64,000 bases of DNA from Zingiber officinale (Eukaryota > Streptophyta > Magnoliopsida > Zingiberales > Zingiberaceae): NCBI RefSeq assembly GCF_018446385.1, contig NC_056004.1, forward strand, positions 8,708,767 through 8,772,766, in the 5' to 3' direction. The notes beneath the pieces are model-generated. The model worked only from the letters and a program-made list of their open reading frames with translations. It was not told the origin of the DNA and made no database searches. Of this stretch, positions 34,788 through 43,796 are shown one piece after another. The stretch's first letter is position 1. Every line of letters begins with the position of its first letter. The position numbers and the translations under genes are program-made.

Positions 34788-36407
34788 ATGGCCCAACAAG
34801 AAGGATTTAGCACCGTTCGTCCCCCATTATTTTCCGGAGAAGACTTCGGATATTGGAAGGGGCGAATGGAAATTTATCTAAAGATCCAGTTCGACACCTG
34901 GATGATCGTGAAAACAGGATTGCAACTACCAACTGGTACAGACGGCAAGCCTACATCCTATGAGGACTGGGAGCCAGCATTTATCAAAAAGGTGGAAGCC
35001 GACGCCAAAGCCACTTGCACAATCCAGTGCGGTCTCACCAAAGAAGAGCTCAACAGAGTCGGTTCATTCTCCTCCGCAAAGGAACTATGGGAGAAACTGA
35101 TTGAACTTCACGAAGGCACTACGGAAACCAAGGTAAGTAAGCGTGATTTGTTACTTAATAAACTATACAATTTGAAAATGCAGGAAGGCGAAACGGCAAG
35201 CTCCTTACACGCTCGAATTCAAGACATCCTGAATTCTCTTCATGGAATCGGGCAGAAGGTAGAAAATAGAGATATTATAAGGTATGCACTAAACTCATTT
35301 CCTAGGAGTTCATTGTGGGCATCAATGGTAGATACCTACAAAGTCTCTAAGGATTTGTCGTCCTTAAAATTAGACGAGTTATTTAGCGAATTTGAACTCC
35401 ATGAACAAACTAATACACTGCCATCCGAGAAAGGGATTGCTTTGGTCGCAGGAACGAGTCGAACACGGGAATCAAGAGGACGGCGAAAAGTTGAATCGGA
35501 ATCAGAAGACGAACCTGACTCAGAAGATTCAGAAGATGAACTGACCAGCGAACTTGTGAATCTCGTAAAAAAGCTCTACAAGAAGAAGAAGGGCTTCAAC
35601 AAGAAAGATCTAAAGAAGGCAGTTCAATCCAAGGAGGCTCAACAGAACTCAAAGACAAAGTTCGAAGTCACTTGCTACGGGTGCAACGAAAAGGGGCATA
35701 TAAAAGCCAACTGCCCCAATCAAAAGGAAGCCAAGAAGCAAAGAAGAAGAAAAGTCCTAAAGGCAACCTGGGACGAATCTTCTTCAGAGGACGAAGACGA
35801 CGAACTCGACCAAACGAGTTTACTCGCATTGATGGCCCGGGACCAGATCAGCGAATCTGAGAGCGAGTCAGAAGCAGACTCTGAACAAAGCCACGGATCC
35901 GTATCTGTTTCCGAAGGGCCAGACTCCGCTGTAAGTATTCCTAGGCTTAATAATTTAGTCAATTATTTACTTCGCAAATTAGCCAAGTCAAATTTGAAAA
36001 TTAAGTCACTTTTAAAAGAGGTAACCATTCTTAAAGAAGTAACTAAATCAAAACCTTTAACTGAAGATTCAACTCAAGTAAAACAACTTGAGAAAGAAAA
36101 TTTAAATCTGAAAAATCAGTTAAAAGAGTTAAAAATTACTTTAGAAAAATTCTCTCTGGGCTCCAAGAATTTGGATCTAATTCTTGGGACACAAAGAGCA
36201 GTCCACAATAGAACCGGGCTAGGATATAAAAAGAAATATAAATCCTATTTATCCTTAATAAACAAACAAAGTAGTAAATCAGTCCAAGCATGGGTCCCCA
36301 AGTCCAAATTGACCAATCAAATTGGACTTGGCCAATACTGGGTTCCGAAGGATCAAATATACTACCTCGATAGACCATATCGAGGCCGTGATCCAGGGAA
36401 AGCTTAA
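34788..36407 (+). CDS. gag: copia gag polyprotein, intact, 539 residues
   Basis: ATG 34788 to TAA 36405-36407. Residues 1-210 form a UBN2/DUF4219-type copia gag domain (FSGEDFGYWKGRMEIYLK near the start, then AKELWEKLIELHEG and LNKLYNLKMQEGE). An acidic Ser/Glu/Asp region follows. The CCHC zinc knuckle CYGCNEKGHIKANC lies at about residues 295-308. A second acidic block, a Lys-rich predicted coiled coil (about 380-470) and a basic tail come after. Gag forms particles and binds element RNA. In SIRE-type elements the frame continues into protease and pol, but here it stops and no pol follows, so other proteins must come from a helper element. The sequence shows no stop or frameshift. The copy at 3093-3764 is a fragment of the same gene. 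Confidence 0.92.
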   Translation: MAQQEGFSTVRPPLFSGEDFGYWKGRMEIYLKIQFDTWMIVKTGLQLPTGTDGKPTSYEDWEPAFIKKVEADAKATCTIQCGLTKEELNRVGSFSSAKELWEKLIELHEGTTETKVSKRDLLLNKLYNLKMQEGETASSLHARIQDILNSLHGIGQKVENRDIIRYALNSFPRSSLWASMVDTYKVSKDLSSLKLDELFSEFELHEQTNTLPSEKGIALVAGTSRTRESRGRRKVESESEDEPDSEDSEDELTSELVNLVKKLYKKKKGFNKKDLKKAVQSKEAQQNSKTKFEVTCYGCNEKGHIKANCPNQKEAKKQRRRKVLKATWDESSSEDEDDELDQTSLLALMARDQISESESESEADSEQSHGSVSVSEGPDSAVSIPRLNNLVNYLLRKLAKSNLKIKSLLKEVTILKEVTKSKPLTEDSTQVKQLEKENLNLKNQLKELKITLEKFSLGSKNLDLILGTQRAVHNRTGLGYKKKYKSYLSLINKQSSKSVQAWVPKSKLTNQIGLGQYWVPKDQIYYLDRPYRGRDPGKA

Positions 36408-36655
36408 ATGAAAACAATCTTAATTCAAAATTTGAAATTAAAAATCTAAAATTAAAAATCAAATTCGAAATTTAAAATTTGAAATTCAATTAAAAATCTA
36501 AAATTAAAAATCAAATTCAAAATTTAAAAGTTAGTTCGAAATTAAATTAAAAATCTAAAATTAAAAATCAAATTCAAAATTTAAAATTTAGTTCGAAATT
36601 AAATTAAAAATCTAAAATTAAATTCAAAATTTAAAATTCGAAATTAAATTGAAAA
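36408..36655 (+). repeat. AT-rich short tandem repeat after gag
   Basis: Imperfect units of AAAATCTAAAATTAAAAATC with TTCGAAATTAAATT. It stands at the place of 3765-4200 in copy 1, with different unit order and length. No gene. Confidence 0.75.
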
Positions 36656-37140
36656 ATAGATGGAGGATCCAAACTAGCTGGCACCTCCGACTGAACTACC
36701 CGGCAGGGTAATTAAGGATAGATTAAAAAGGGTTAGACTTAACTTGAAACATAGTACTGGTGAAATTTTTGGATGATAGTACGTTAGGGAAACTTGGGCA
36801 TCGCATGTCTAGGAAGATATGGCTTCGACCTGGTGCATTTGGCCAAGTGGAACTGACCGAAGCTACCCTTAAATGGATCCTAACTAGTTAGACCAAGGTT
36901 TTGTACTAAGTTCAGTGGGTAGGACTATTTGGGAAACCTCGAAGGCATGGTTACTTTAATGAGCTCCGTGTGACTCACCATAGCCCAGAAGTTTATCCAA
37001 AGAATGCTTACTTGTTGAACCCAAAGCTAAAACCTGAATCTAACACAAAGTTAAACCAGACCCTGGAATTCAACAATAAATCATCTCACATCAATTATAG
37101 GATTCCCTGATTGACAATTTAGATCGGGTGAGATGACTAA
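36656..37140 (+). other. Conserved non-coding block, copy 2
   Basis: Matches 4197-4740 closely apart from a deletion of about 60 bases near 36708. It ends in the hairpin module CATCTCAC (37082-37089) and GTGAGATG (37128-37135). No frame is conserved open in both copies. Confidence 0.6.
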
Positions 37141-38160
37141 GAAACAAAATCATTTAAAAACAAAAAATCTTTTAAAAAAAAAAAAATCAATTTCAAAAAG
37201 TTTTCAAAATCATTTCAAAATTATTTAAAAAAAAAAATTTCAAAATCTTTTCAAAGTTACTTAAAAAAAAAAAGTTTTAAAAATCATTTCAAAACTATTT
37301 AAAAAAAAGTTTTAAAAATCATTTCAAAATTACTTAAAAAAAATTTTAAAAATCATTTCAAAATTATTTAAAAAAAATTTTAAAAATCATTTCAAAATTA
37401 CTTAAGAAAAGTTTTAAAAAATCATTTCAAAATTACTTAAAAAAAGTTTTAAAAATCAATTTCAAAAAGTTTTCAAAATCATTTCAAAATTATTTAAAAA
37501 AAAATTTCAAAATCTTTTCAAAGTTACTTAAAAAAAAGTTTTAAAAATCATTTCAAAACTATTTAAAAAAGTTTTAAAAAATCATTTCAAAAATACTTAA
37601 AAAAAGTTTTAAAAATCATTTCAAAATTACTTAAAAAAAATCATTTCAAAATTACTTAAAAAAAGTTTTAAAAATCATTTCAAAATTACTTAAAAAAAAT
37701 TTTAAAAATCATTTCAAAACTATTTAAAAAAGTTTTAAAAATCATTTCAAAAATACTTAAAAAAGTTTTAAAAATCATTTCAAAACTATTTAAAAAAGTT
37801 TTAAAAATCATTTCAAAAATACTTTAAAAAGTTTTAAAAATCATTTCAAAACTATTTAAAAAAGTTTTAAAAATCATTTCAAAATTACTTAAAAAAAAAA
37901 GTTTTAAAAATCATTTCAAAACTATTTAAAAAAAGTTTTAAAAATCATTTCAAAAATACTTTAAAAAGTTTTAAAAATCATTTCAAAGTTACTTAAAAAA
38001 AAGTTTTAAAAATCATTTCAAAACTATTTTAAAAAGTTTTAAAAAAATCATTTCAAAATTACTTAAAAAAAAAGTTTTAAAAATCATTTCAAAATTATTT
38101 AAAAAAAAAAAAAAAAAAAATTCAAACTCAACTTCAAAATTTGAATTAATCATACTTGCA
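37141..38160 (+). repeat. AT-rich minisatellite, unit about 30 bases
   Basis: More than thirty imperfect copies of AAAAATCATTTCAAAA plus TTACTTAAAAAAAGTTTT or ACTATTTAAAAAAGTTTT, sometimes alternating as a 60-base higher-order unit. It holds the place of 4741-5790 in copy 1 with a different unit. No gene. Confidence 0.85.
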
Positions 38161-38209
38161 TTAAGATTAAATTAAAAATTAAAAGTTTAAATAAAAACCA
38201 CAGTCAAAA

Positions 38210-38335
38210 ACCGGGGGCAGGCGCCCCCGGTATTAAGACCCCGGGCGCCTGCAGCGATCCCGGGCGCCCCGCCTCACACGACCCCGGGCGCCCGGAACGA
38301 GTCCGGGCGCCCGAAGTCCCTTATATATAGGGGGC
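38210..38335 (+). promoter_or_regulatory. CCGGGCGCCCGG palindrome array and TATA box before accessory ORF
   Basis: GGCGCC/GGGCGCC cores occur at about 38220, 38244, 38261, 38286 and 38305, in the same CCCGGGCGCCCGGAA context as in this element's LTRs. TTATATATAG follows at 38321-38330, then the ATG at 38479 about 150 bases on. This looks like an internal promoter built from the same parts as the LTR promoter. Confidence 0.65.
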
Positions 38336-38478
38336 AGCAGGCGCCCCCTACCCTTGCACCAAGTCTTCCTTAAGCTTATTCTTAGCTTCCCTGCGAAGAC
38401 TTTCAAAATTAAATTTTTTCCGTGGTTGATACGAAGTCGTGACTCAACCGAGGTCGTCAGTTCTAAATTATTCTTACA

Positions 38479-39796
38479 ATGGCCCCTCGGTAAAATTTCT
38501 ATCCCCTCCTAAATTTCATTTTTATATTCTTTTTCTTAGTGTAATATTAGTTTCAAATTTAGGAAGCGTACTAAATCTGGTGCTGGGCCCTCTACACCTA
38601 GCATTGACCCTAGGTTTCCCACAGAAGAACTTAGGATTAAGTTTATTTCAACAAGTTACATGGCCATTAGAACCAATTGCATAGATAGATCTTTCTTTCT
38701 ACGCTTTTGTATTCCAGTCTCCGAGGCCATAAACCACTATAGGTTACGAAACCTTGTTGAGTGCACCAGCCCAGTGAACATAAGTTTATGTGCCGAATTT
38801 TACAACAACCTCGTGCAAGTAGACGACTACTCCTATACCACTAGGGCAGCTGGCACAGACATCACATTATCTCCCACTACCATTCGTGAGTTTCTAGGGT
38901 TACGAGAGTCATCCTGCACCTTTTTATGCTATCCTCCTAGGGAGCTACCTTTTGGAGATCCCTACTCATATATTACCCTCGATACGATCTATTCGTATTT
39001 TTTTGAGGACCAGCGTGATCCCACTGCGACCCAGTTTAGGTCACTTAACCTTAGAATTCAGGACTACGCCCTTTATAGGGTTCTAGTGCTTTGTATTCTA
39101 CCGCTGACCACTCACGACATTGCAGTGATGCGTCCGTTTCACTCTTTTCTTCTCTATGCCCTGTGTCATAGGTTAGACATAGACATCAGCCTACACATCT
39201 TTTCCACTATCATTTACGCAGCTGGATACGTGACCAGCAGACGAGTACATATGCTTTACTGTCACATTCTGACAGCTTACATGTCCTCATTGGACATTGA
39301 TGTCACCAGAGGTGGCATCCGCCACATGACCGAGTTTGACATCATAGGAGCTAGGAACTTTTCCCTAGCAAATATCCATATAGATGATGAGGGTACCATG
39401 TCCTGGCGTAGAGGGGCACAGCACCAGCAGGCGGGGGCAGCAGAGCAAGATGAATTCATGTTAGCACTATTTCCTGAGGAGGCTGCTCATGCCCCACCAC
39501 CACCTCGAGCACCACACCCAGCTCCCCGGACTCTAGCTGATCGAGTTTCCGGACTAGAGAGGGCGATGTCGAGTCTCCAGCACGAGAGCTCCGAGTTTCA
39601 TCAGTCCATGCGGCGAGAGGTCTCCGATCTTCGACGAGAGGTCCGACAGGATGTCTCCGACTTACGACGAGACGTACGGCAGGAGCTCTCCGACCTACGC
39701 CGAGATCTACGAGAGGACGATCGGGCTCGTCACACTGAGCTACTGACACTTCTCCGGTCGCTGGGTTCCGGACCACCTCCCTCATCTTCTCAGTAG
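38479..39796 (+). CDS. Accessory ORF (plant transposon-protein-like), spliced, 414 residues
   Basis: Exon 1 is 38479-38489 (ATG plus eight bases). The intron is 38490-38562 (73 bases, GT...TTTAG) and exon 2 is 38563-39796. The intron is not a multiple of three, and only its removal joins the ATG to the 1.2-kb frame without a stop. Copy 1 splits at the same codon. The N-terminal half resembles the putative plant transposon protein family (segments YTTRAAGTDITLSP, FLGLRES and HSFLLYALCHRLDIDI). Residues about 265-310 are Ala/Pro-rich. The tail is a predicted coiled coil with an 11-residue repeat around VSDLRREVRQD in three to four copies. Function is unknown. It sits between a palindrome array and the 3' purine tract, where pol or an env-like gene would be expected. 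Confidence 0.82.
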
Positions 39797-40777
39797 CTCC
39801 GACAGTAGATCTACTGTGACTCTAGTATCCCATGTAGCAGCTCTATTATGACTCCTTAATCTATGTCGACTGTTTAATCTAATAGACTGTTTTACTTCCG
39901 ACTTGATTGACTATACAATCCAATAGATCAGTTTTTAATAACATTTTAAAATCCTAGGAAAACAGTTTTCAAAAACTCCAATTTTGTTAGATTTTCAAAA
40001 GCTGGAATTAGCCTAGGGTTTTCCCCTAGATATCATGTTCCTCTAGAATTAAACCAGAGCATCTCACAAACACCTAGGTTTACCTTGATTGTGATTGAAG
40101 AACATAGAATGGTGTGAGATGCATAGGGTATAGTCTGGACTCAAGAATGCTTATATCTGTGCATCAATATGAGTCTGGGCGTTAAATATGCAATAAACAT
40201 TAATCAAGTTAAAGTTCTCCAGCTCTAGTCAAGTCTATCTGGACCTAAATAACTTAACTTGACTATCCTAGTAAAAGCTATTGTCCTATAGACAATCAGC
40301 AAGTAACTAAAGGTTAGACAGTTGGCAAAAGATACTCATTTTTTTAAGAATGTTTTGTTCTCTATGGCTCTGATACCTGATATATAAACATGACTTATGC
40401 TTGGACTTAAGGACCAACTGAACGTAATTGAATAATCTTGTCCGAAAAACTTAAACTATTATTCTAATTGACCTTAACTCCCAAAACATTGCTAACCTTA
40501 ATAAAATTACTTTTTAAGTTCCTCTATTATTTCCCATTTTTGAGTTATGGCAAAGGGGGAGAGTAGCAAAAACGCAAACATAAAATTCAAGTTAAAAATT
40601 AAGGGGGAGCAAAAGTTAAGGGGGAGCAAAAGTTAAGGGGGAGCATATAGGGCAAAATTTTACTTTAGTTATATTGTTCACCTATACTTAGCAAATTTTG
40701 CCTGTGTTTAAATGTCTATCTATTCGTTTGTTTACTTAACTTTGAATTTGTGTTGCCATAATCAAAAAGGGGGAGAT
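39797..40777 (+). other. Non-coding 3' region with hairpin, purine repeats and PPT
   Basis: No gene. It contains the hairpin module CATCTCAC (40060-40067) and GTGAGATG (40114-40121), then three tandem copies of AAGTTAAGGGGGAGCAA-like sequence at about 40597-40648 (copy 1 has a single one at about 8200), and the polypurine tract AAAAAGGGGGAGA at 40764-40776, next to the LTR. Confidence 0.75.
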
Positions 40778-41962
40778 TGTTGGTGCAGGAAGCATCCGAC
40801 GATCGAACCTAAGTTTTGATAATGGCAAAGGGATTCACAGTTAAGATTCTCGTTTATCTAACATGTTGAATGAGTATTTCAGAAAAGTCCTAACTGCGGT
40901 TAGGCAAGGTGAAAACCCTAGGGAGCGGTAACCCTAGGTCATAGGGGGTGGTAACCCTATGCGGAAAGTCTTGGCAGGTCGATGGATTCAGGCAAAAGTC
41001 CTAGGGGGTGGTAACCCTAGGTGAAAATCCTGGTGTCGCGAACCAGGTGAAAGTCTGGACTAGCCGGGAAGCGGATGTCCAGCAGAAAGTCCGGAAGCAT
41101 CGAGTGCTGAGCAAAAGTCCAGTCGATCTGGAGGATCGTACTGGCATCAGGTAAATCTCCTGAGAGGAGTAGGTGAGGACGCGTTCCCCGCAGAGGGAAC
41201 AGTAGGCGTCGAGTCGACCTAGGAGTTCCGGTTGGAAGTCCGAAGTCAGACTCGGACAGTCCAAAGACTGTCACTTATTTATGCTATTATACTTGATGTG
41301 CTGACTCTGTTTTGCAGGATACATATTTGCTCGGACTAACTTTTTCTTACAGGGGAAGGAGTTGCTGGAAAAAGAGGTCCGGGCGCCCGGAACGGATCCG
41401 GGCGCCCGGAGGTCCGGGCGCCCGGAATGGACCCGGGCGCCCGGGAGCACATTTTTATCCTGAACGAGTCTCGACCACGTGGAGCATCGCGGGTGGCTGG
41501 CCACGTCACACTCCAGGCGCCCGGAATGGATGCAGGCGCCCGGAATATCCTTTATAAGCAGTCTCAGAAAGGCTTCAAAAAACAACTCTTAATTATCTGC
41601 CTTCTGCTGTGTGCTGCTCGAGATCTGCTGTCAAGGTGCTACGACAAGACGCCGACAACCCGAAGCTTTGAATCTCAATTCAGTGTTGTTGGTATTGTTT
41701 CTTTTTATGCAATTGTAATCTCTGCTGTACTTTATCTATAATTCATTCGAGATTATAGTTGTTGCCCACGGAAAGCGATCAAGGATCGCGGGCCTTCGAG
41801 TAGGAGTCGATCAAGGCTCCGAACGAAGTAAATTTCTGTGTCTTTTGAGTTGCTTCTTTTACTTGTTATTTATTCCGCTGCTTTTACTCGTACGAATACG
41901 AATTGCGAAATAGCCACGAGCGCTATTCACCCCCCCCCCCTCTAGCGCTTCTCGATCCAACA
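40778..41962 (+). mobile_element. 3' LTR of copia copy 2
   Basis: 1185 bases, the twin of 33370-34535. It has one extra CCGGGCGCCCGG-type unit (about 41389-41452) and a longer C run at 41931-41940. The TATA-like CTTTATAAG is at 41550-41558. Near-identity with the 5' LTR marks a recent insertion. Confidence 0.92.
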
Positions 41963-41967
41963 CTTTG

Positions 41968-42620
41968 AGAATTTAGCATAAAGCTGTTTCTGCTGTAGGA
42001 TCTGCAGGACTATTCTCAAGTGCGTATCATGCTCCTCTGAGGTTCTGGAATAGACTAGAATGTCGTCGATGAACACAATGATAAATTTGTCAAGGTATTC
42101 TCTGAACACCCTGTTCATCAAGTCCATGAAGACCGCTGGTGCTTTAGTCACACCAAAAGGCATGACTACAAACTCGTAGTGTCCGTATCTGGTCCTGAAA
42201 GCCGTTCTAGGTATATCCCTTTCTTTCACTTTCAGCTGATGGTACCCAGAGCGCAGGTCTATCTTTGAGAACACTGTTGCCCCTCTTAACTGATCAAATA
42301 AGTCGTCGATCCTGGGAAGAGGGTACTTGTTCTTGATTGTCACTTGATTCAGAGCTCTATAATCTATGCGCATTCGCATAGATCCATCTTTCTTCTTGAC
42401 AAACAACACAGGAGTTCCCCAAGATGAGTGACTAGGGCGAATGAAGCCTTTGTCAAGTAACTCCTGAAGTTGTTCTTGTAACTCTTTCAGCTCTGCTGGA
42501 GACATACGATACGGAGCTTTTGAAATTGGACTGGTACCAGGAAACAATTCAATCTCAAACTCCACTTCTCTGTTGGGAGGTAGTCCTGGTAACCCTTCTG
42601 GAAATACCTTTGGATACTCA
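41968..42620 (-). pseudogene. gypsy reverse transcriptase, N-terminal and catalytic part
   Basis: Right to left: [20 protein letters not shown], then [44 protein letters not shown], the [10 protein letters not shown] motif and the catalytic FIDDILVYS, up to the copia insertion at 41967. This stretch is open (42565-41968). Upstream, at about 42580-42800, the frame shifts and the region joins directly to gag, so the zinc knuckle and protease are missing. Confidence 0.87.
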
Positions 42621-42812
42621 CAGACTACCCGAACATCTTCCTGCTTGGGTCTTTCTTGTTATCTTTGTCCTTCTAGTTCTGATTACTTGACTGAGTTCTC
42701 TGTTTCCCCACTATCTTGTCTTCTATCTTGACTGGCTTGTGTTGCGTTTGTTGTGCCTTGTTGCTGTTCAGATAGTGCTCACTAATGCCCTGCTGACCAG
42801 CTCTTCACCAAT

Positions 42813-43547
42813 CTATGGTCGGTGAGTTTCACTACTCACATTAGGTGTTATTTCTGGTCTCAGCATTAGGAGCATCAGTCTGACTCGTTCTTTCACTGTA
42901 CTTACTAACTCTAGGCAAATGTGAGCTAGCCTGTTAAATCTTTTAACCGCTTCTTCTACTGATAGGTCACCTTGTCTGAATTCCATAAGCTCCTCATACT
43001 GTTTATTGGTGATCCGTTGACGGAAGACTTCTTCGTAAAACTCTATCTCGAAGTCAACACAGCTCATCTGGTTGACAACTCTCTTACTCTTAAGTCGCTC
43101 CCACCACATACAAGCACCTCCAGATAGGTAGAAAGAGGCACACTTACCCTTCTCGACTTCTGGTCAGTCAAGAAGCTCCATTGTGCTCTCAAGTGTCTTG
43201 AACCAAGCCTGGGCATCCCAGGGCTCAGTCGTGCCTTAGAAGCTCTCTGGTTTCAATTTCAGCCACTGTATGAGGTAAGCTTCTTGTCTTCTAGGTGTTG
43301 TGGTGACTTCCAGGGCAACTGATAGGACTTCAGTCACCACTGGGGACTCCACATTAATGGTTGGGGGAGTGGGAGAAGCTGGCTTCTGATTGGCCATTAG
43401 ATTAGCAATCAGTTGCTGCTGCTCTGCTACTTGTCTCTGAAGTTGAGCAACAACTTCAGAGAGAATAGGCCCAGGGGTTCTGCGCTCTTCGTTCTCCTGA
43501 ACTCGGTCCTCAGTATGAACGGTACGAGGACGTCCTCTTCTTGACAT
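42813..43547 (-). pseudogene. gypsy gag, truncated and broken
   Basis: ATG at 43547-43545 (MSRRGRPRTVHTEDR) follows the leader and primer site. A Gln-rich coiled-coil-like segment is followed by the Retrotrans_gag core (YLIQWLKLKPESF, then the WWERLK region and EEVFRQRITNKQYEELMEFRQG). A TAA at 43238-43236 and a second stop near 43170 interrupt it. After EITPNVSS the gene runs into a short remnant and then RT, without CCHC knuckle or protease. Units at 53687 and 60298 show the same loss, further advanced. Confidence 0.85.
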
Positions 43548-43796
43548 CTAATTATGTAGAGGAAAAGGCTTGATAGCTTCTCTAACCCTTCTAATCATAC
43601 ATATATATGAATAAAGAAAAGAGAAACAAAATCTTCTATCTTACTTAAGCACTCAAAAGCAAATACTCTATACTGCAGTTAATAATAAGAAAAGCAAAAT
43701 AAAGAAAGAATTTAAATACTTTCTTACTTGAAGACGGCAGGGCTGATGCTGATGTGTGTGTGATGCTGGAGAATGGAACACTGCTCTGATACCAAC
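43548..43796 (-). other. Leader and primer binding site of minus-strand gypsy
   Basis: The reverse complement of GCTCTGATACCA (43783-43794) is the initiator-Met primer site, two bases from the LTR end. The leader of about 235 bases contains a CTTCAAGTAAGAAAG stretch shared with the other chromovirus copies. Confidence 0.85.

Larger units (their letters stand above)
33370..41962 (+). mobile_element. Pol-less SIRE-like copia element, copy 2, complete
   Basis: 8593 bases bracketed by CTTTG (33365-33369 and 41963-41967), inserted in the RT of the minus-strand gypsy element. The LTRs (1166 and 1185 bases) are almost identical. The interior has the Met-type primer site, an intact gag, AT-rich tracts, a conserved block, a palindrome array with TATA box, an intron-containing accessory ORF, purine blocks and the polypurine tract. 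RT, integrase, RNase H and protease are missing. This fits the non-autonomous gag-only LTR element class (TR-GAG type) with an added gene. Confidence 0.93.

Noticed and set aside
37141..38160. Centromeric satellite
   Set aside because: The unit is about 30 bases and confined to one place inside a retrotransposon; it has no 150-180 base period.
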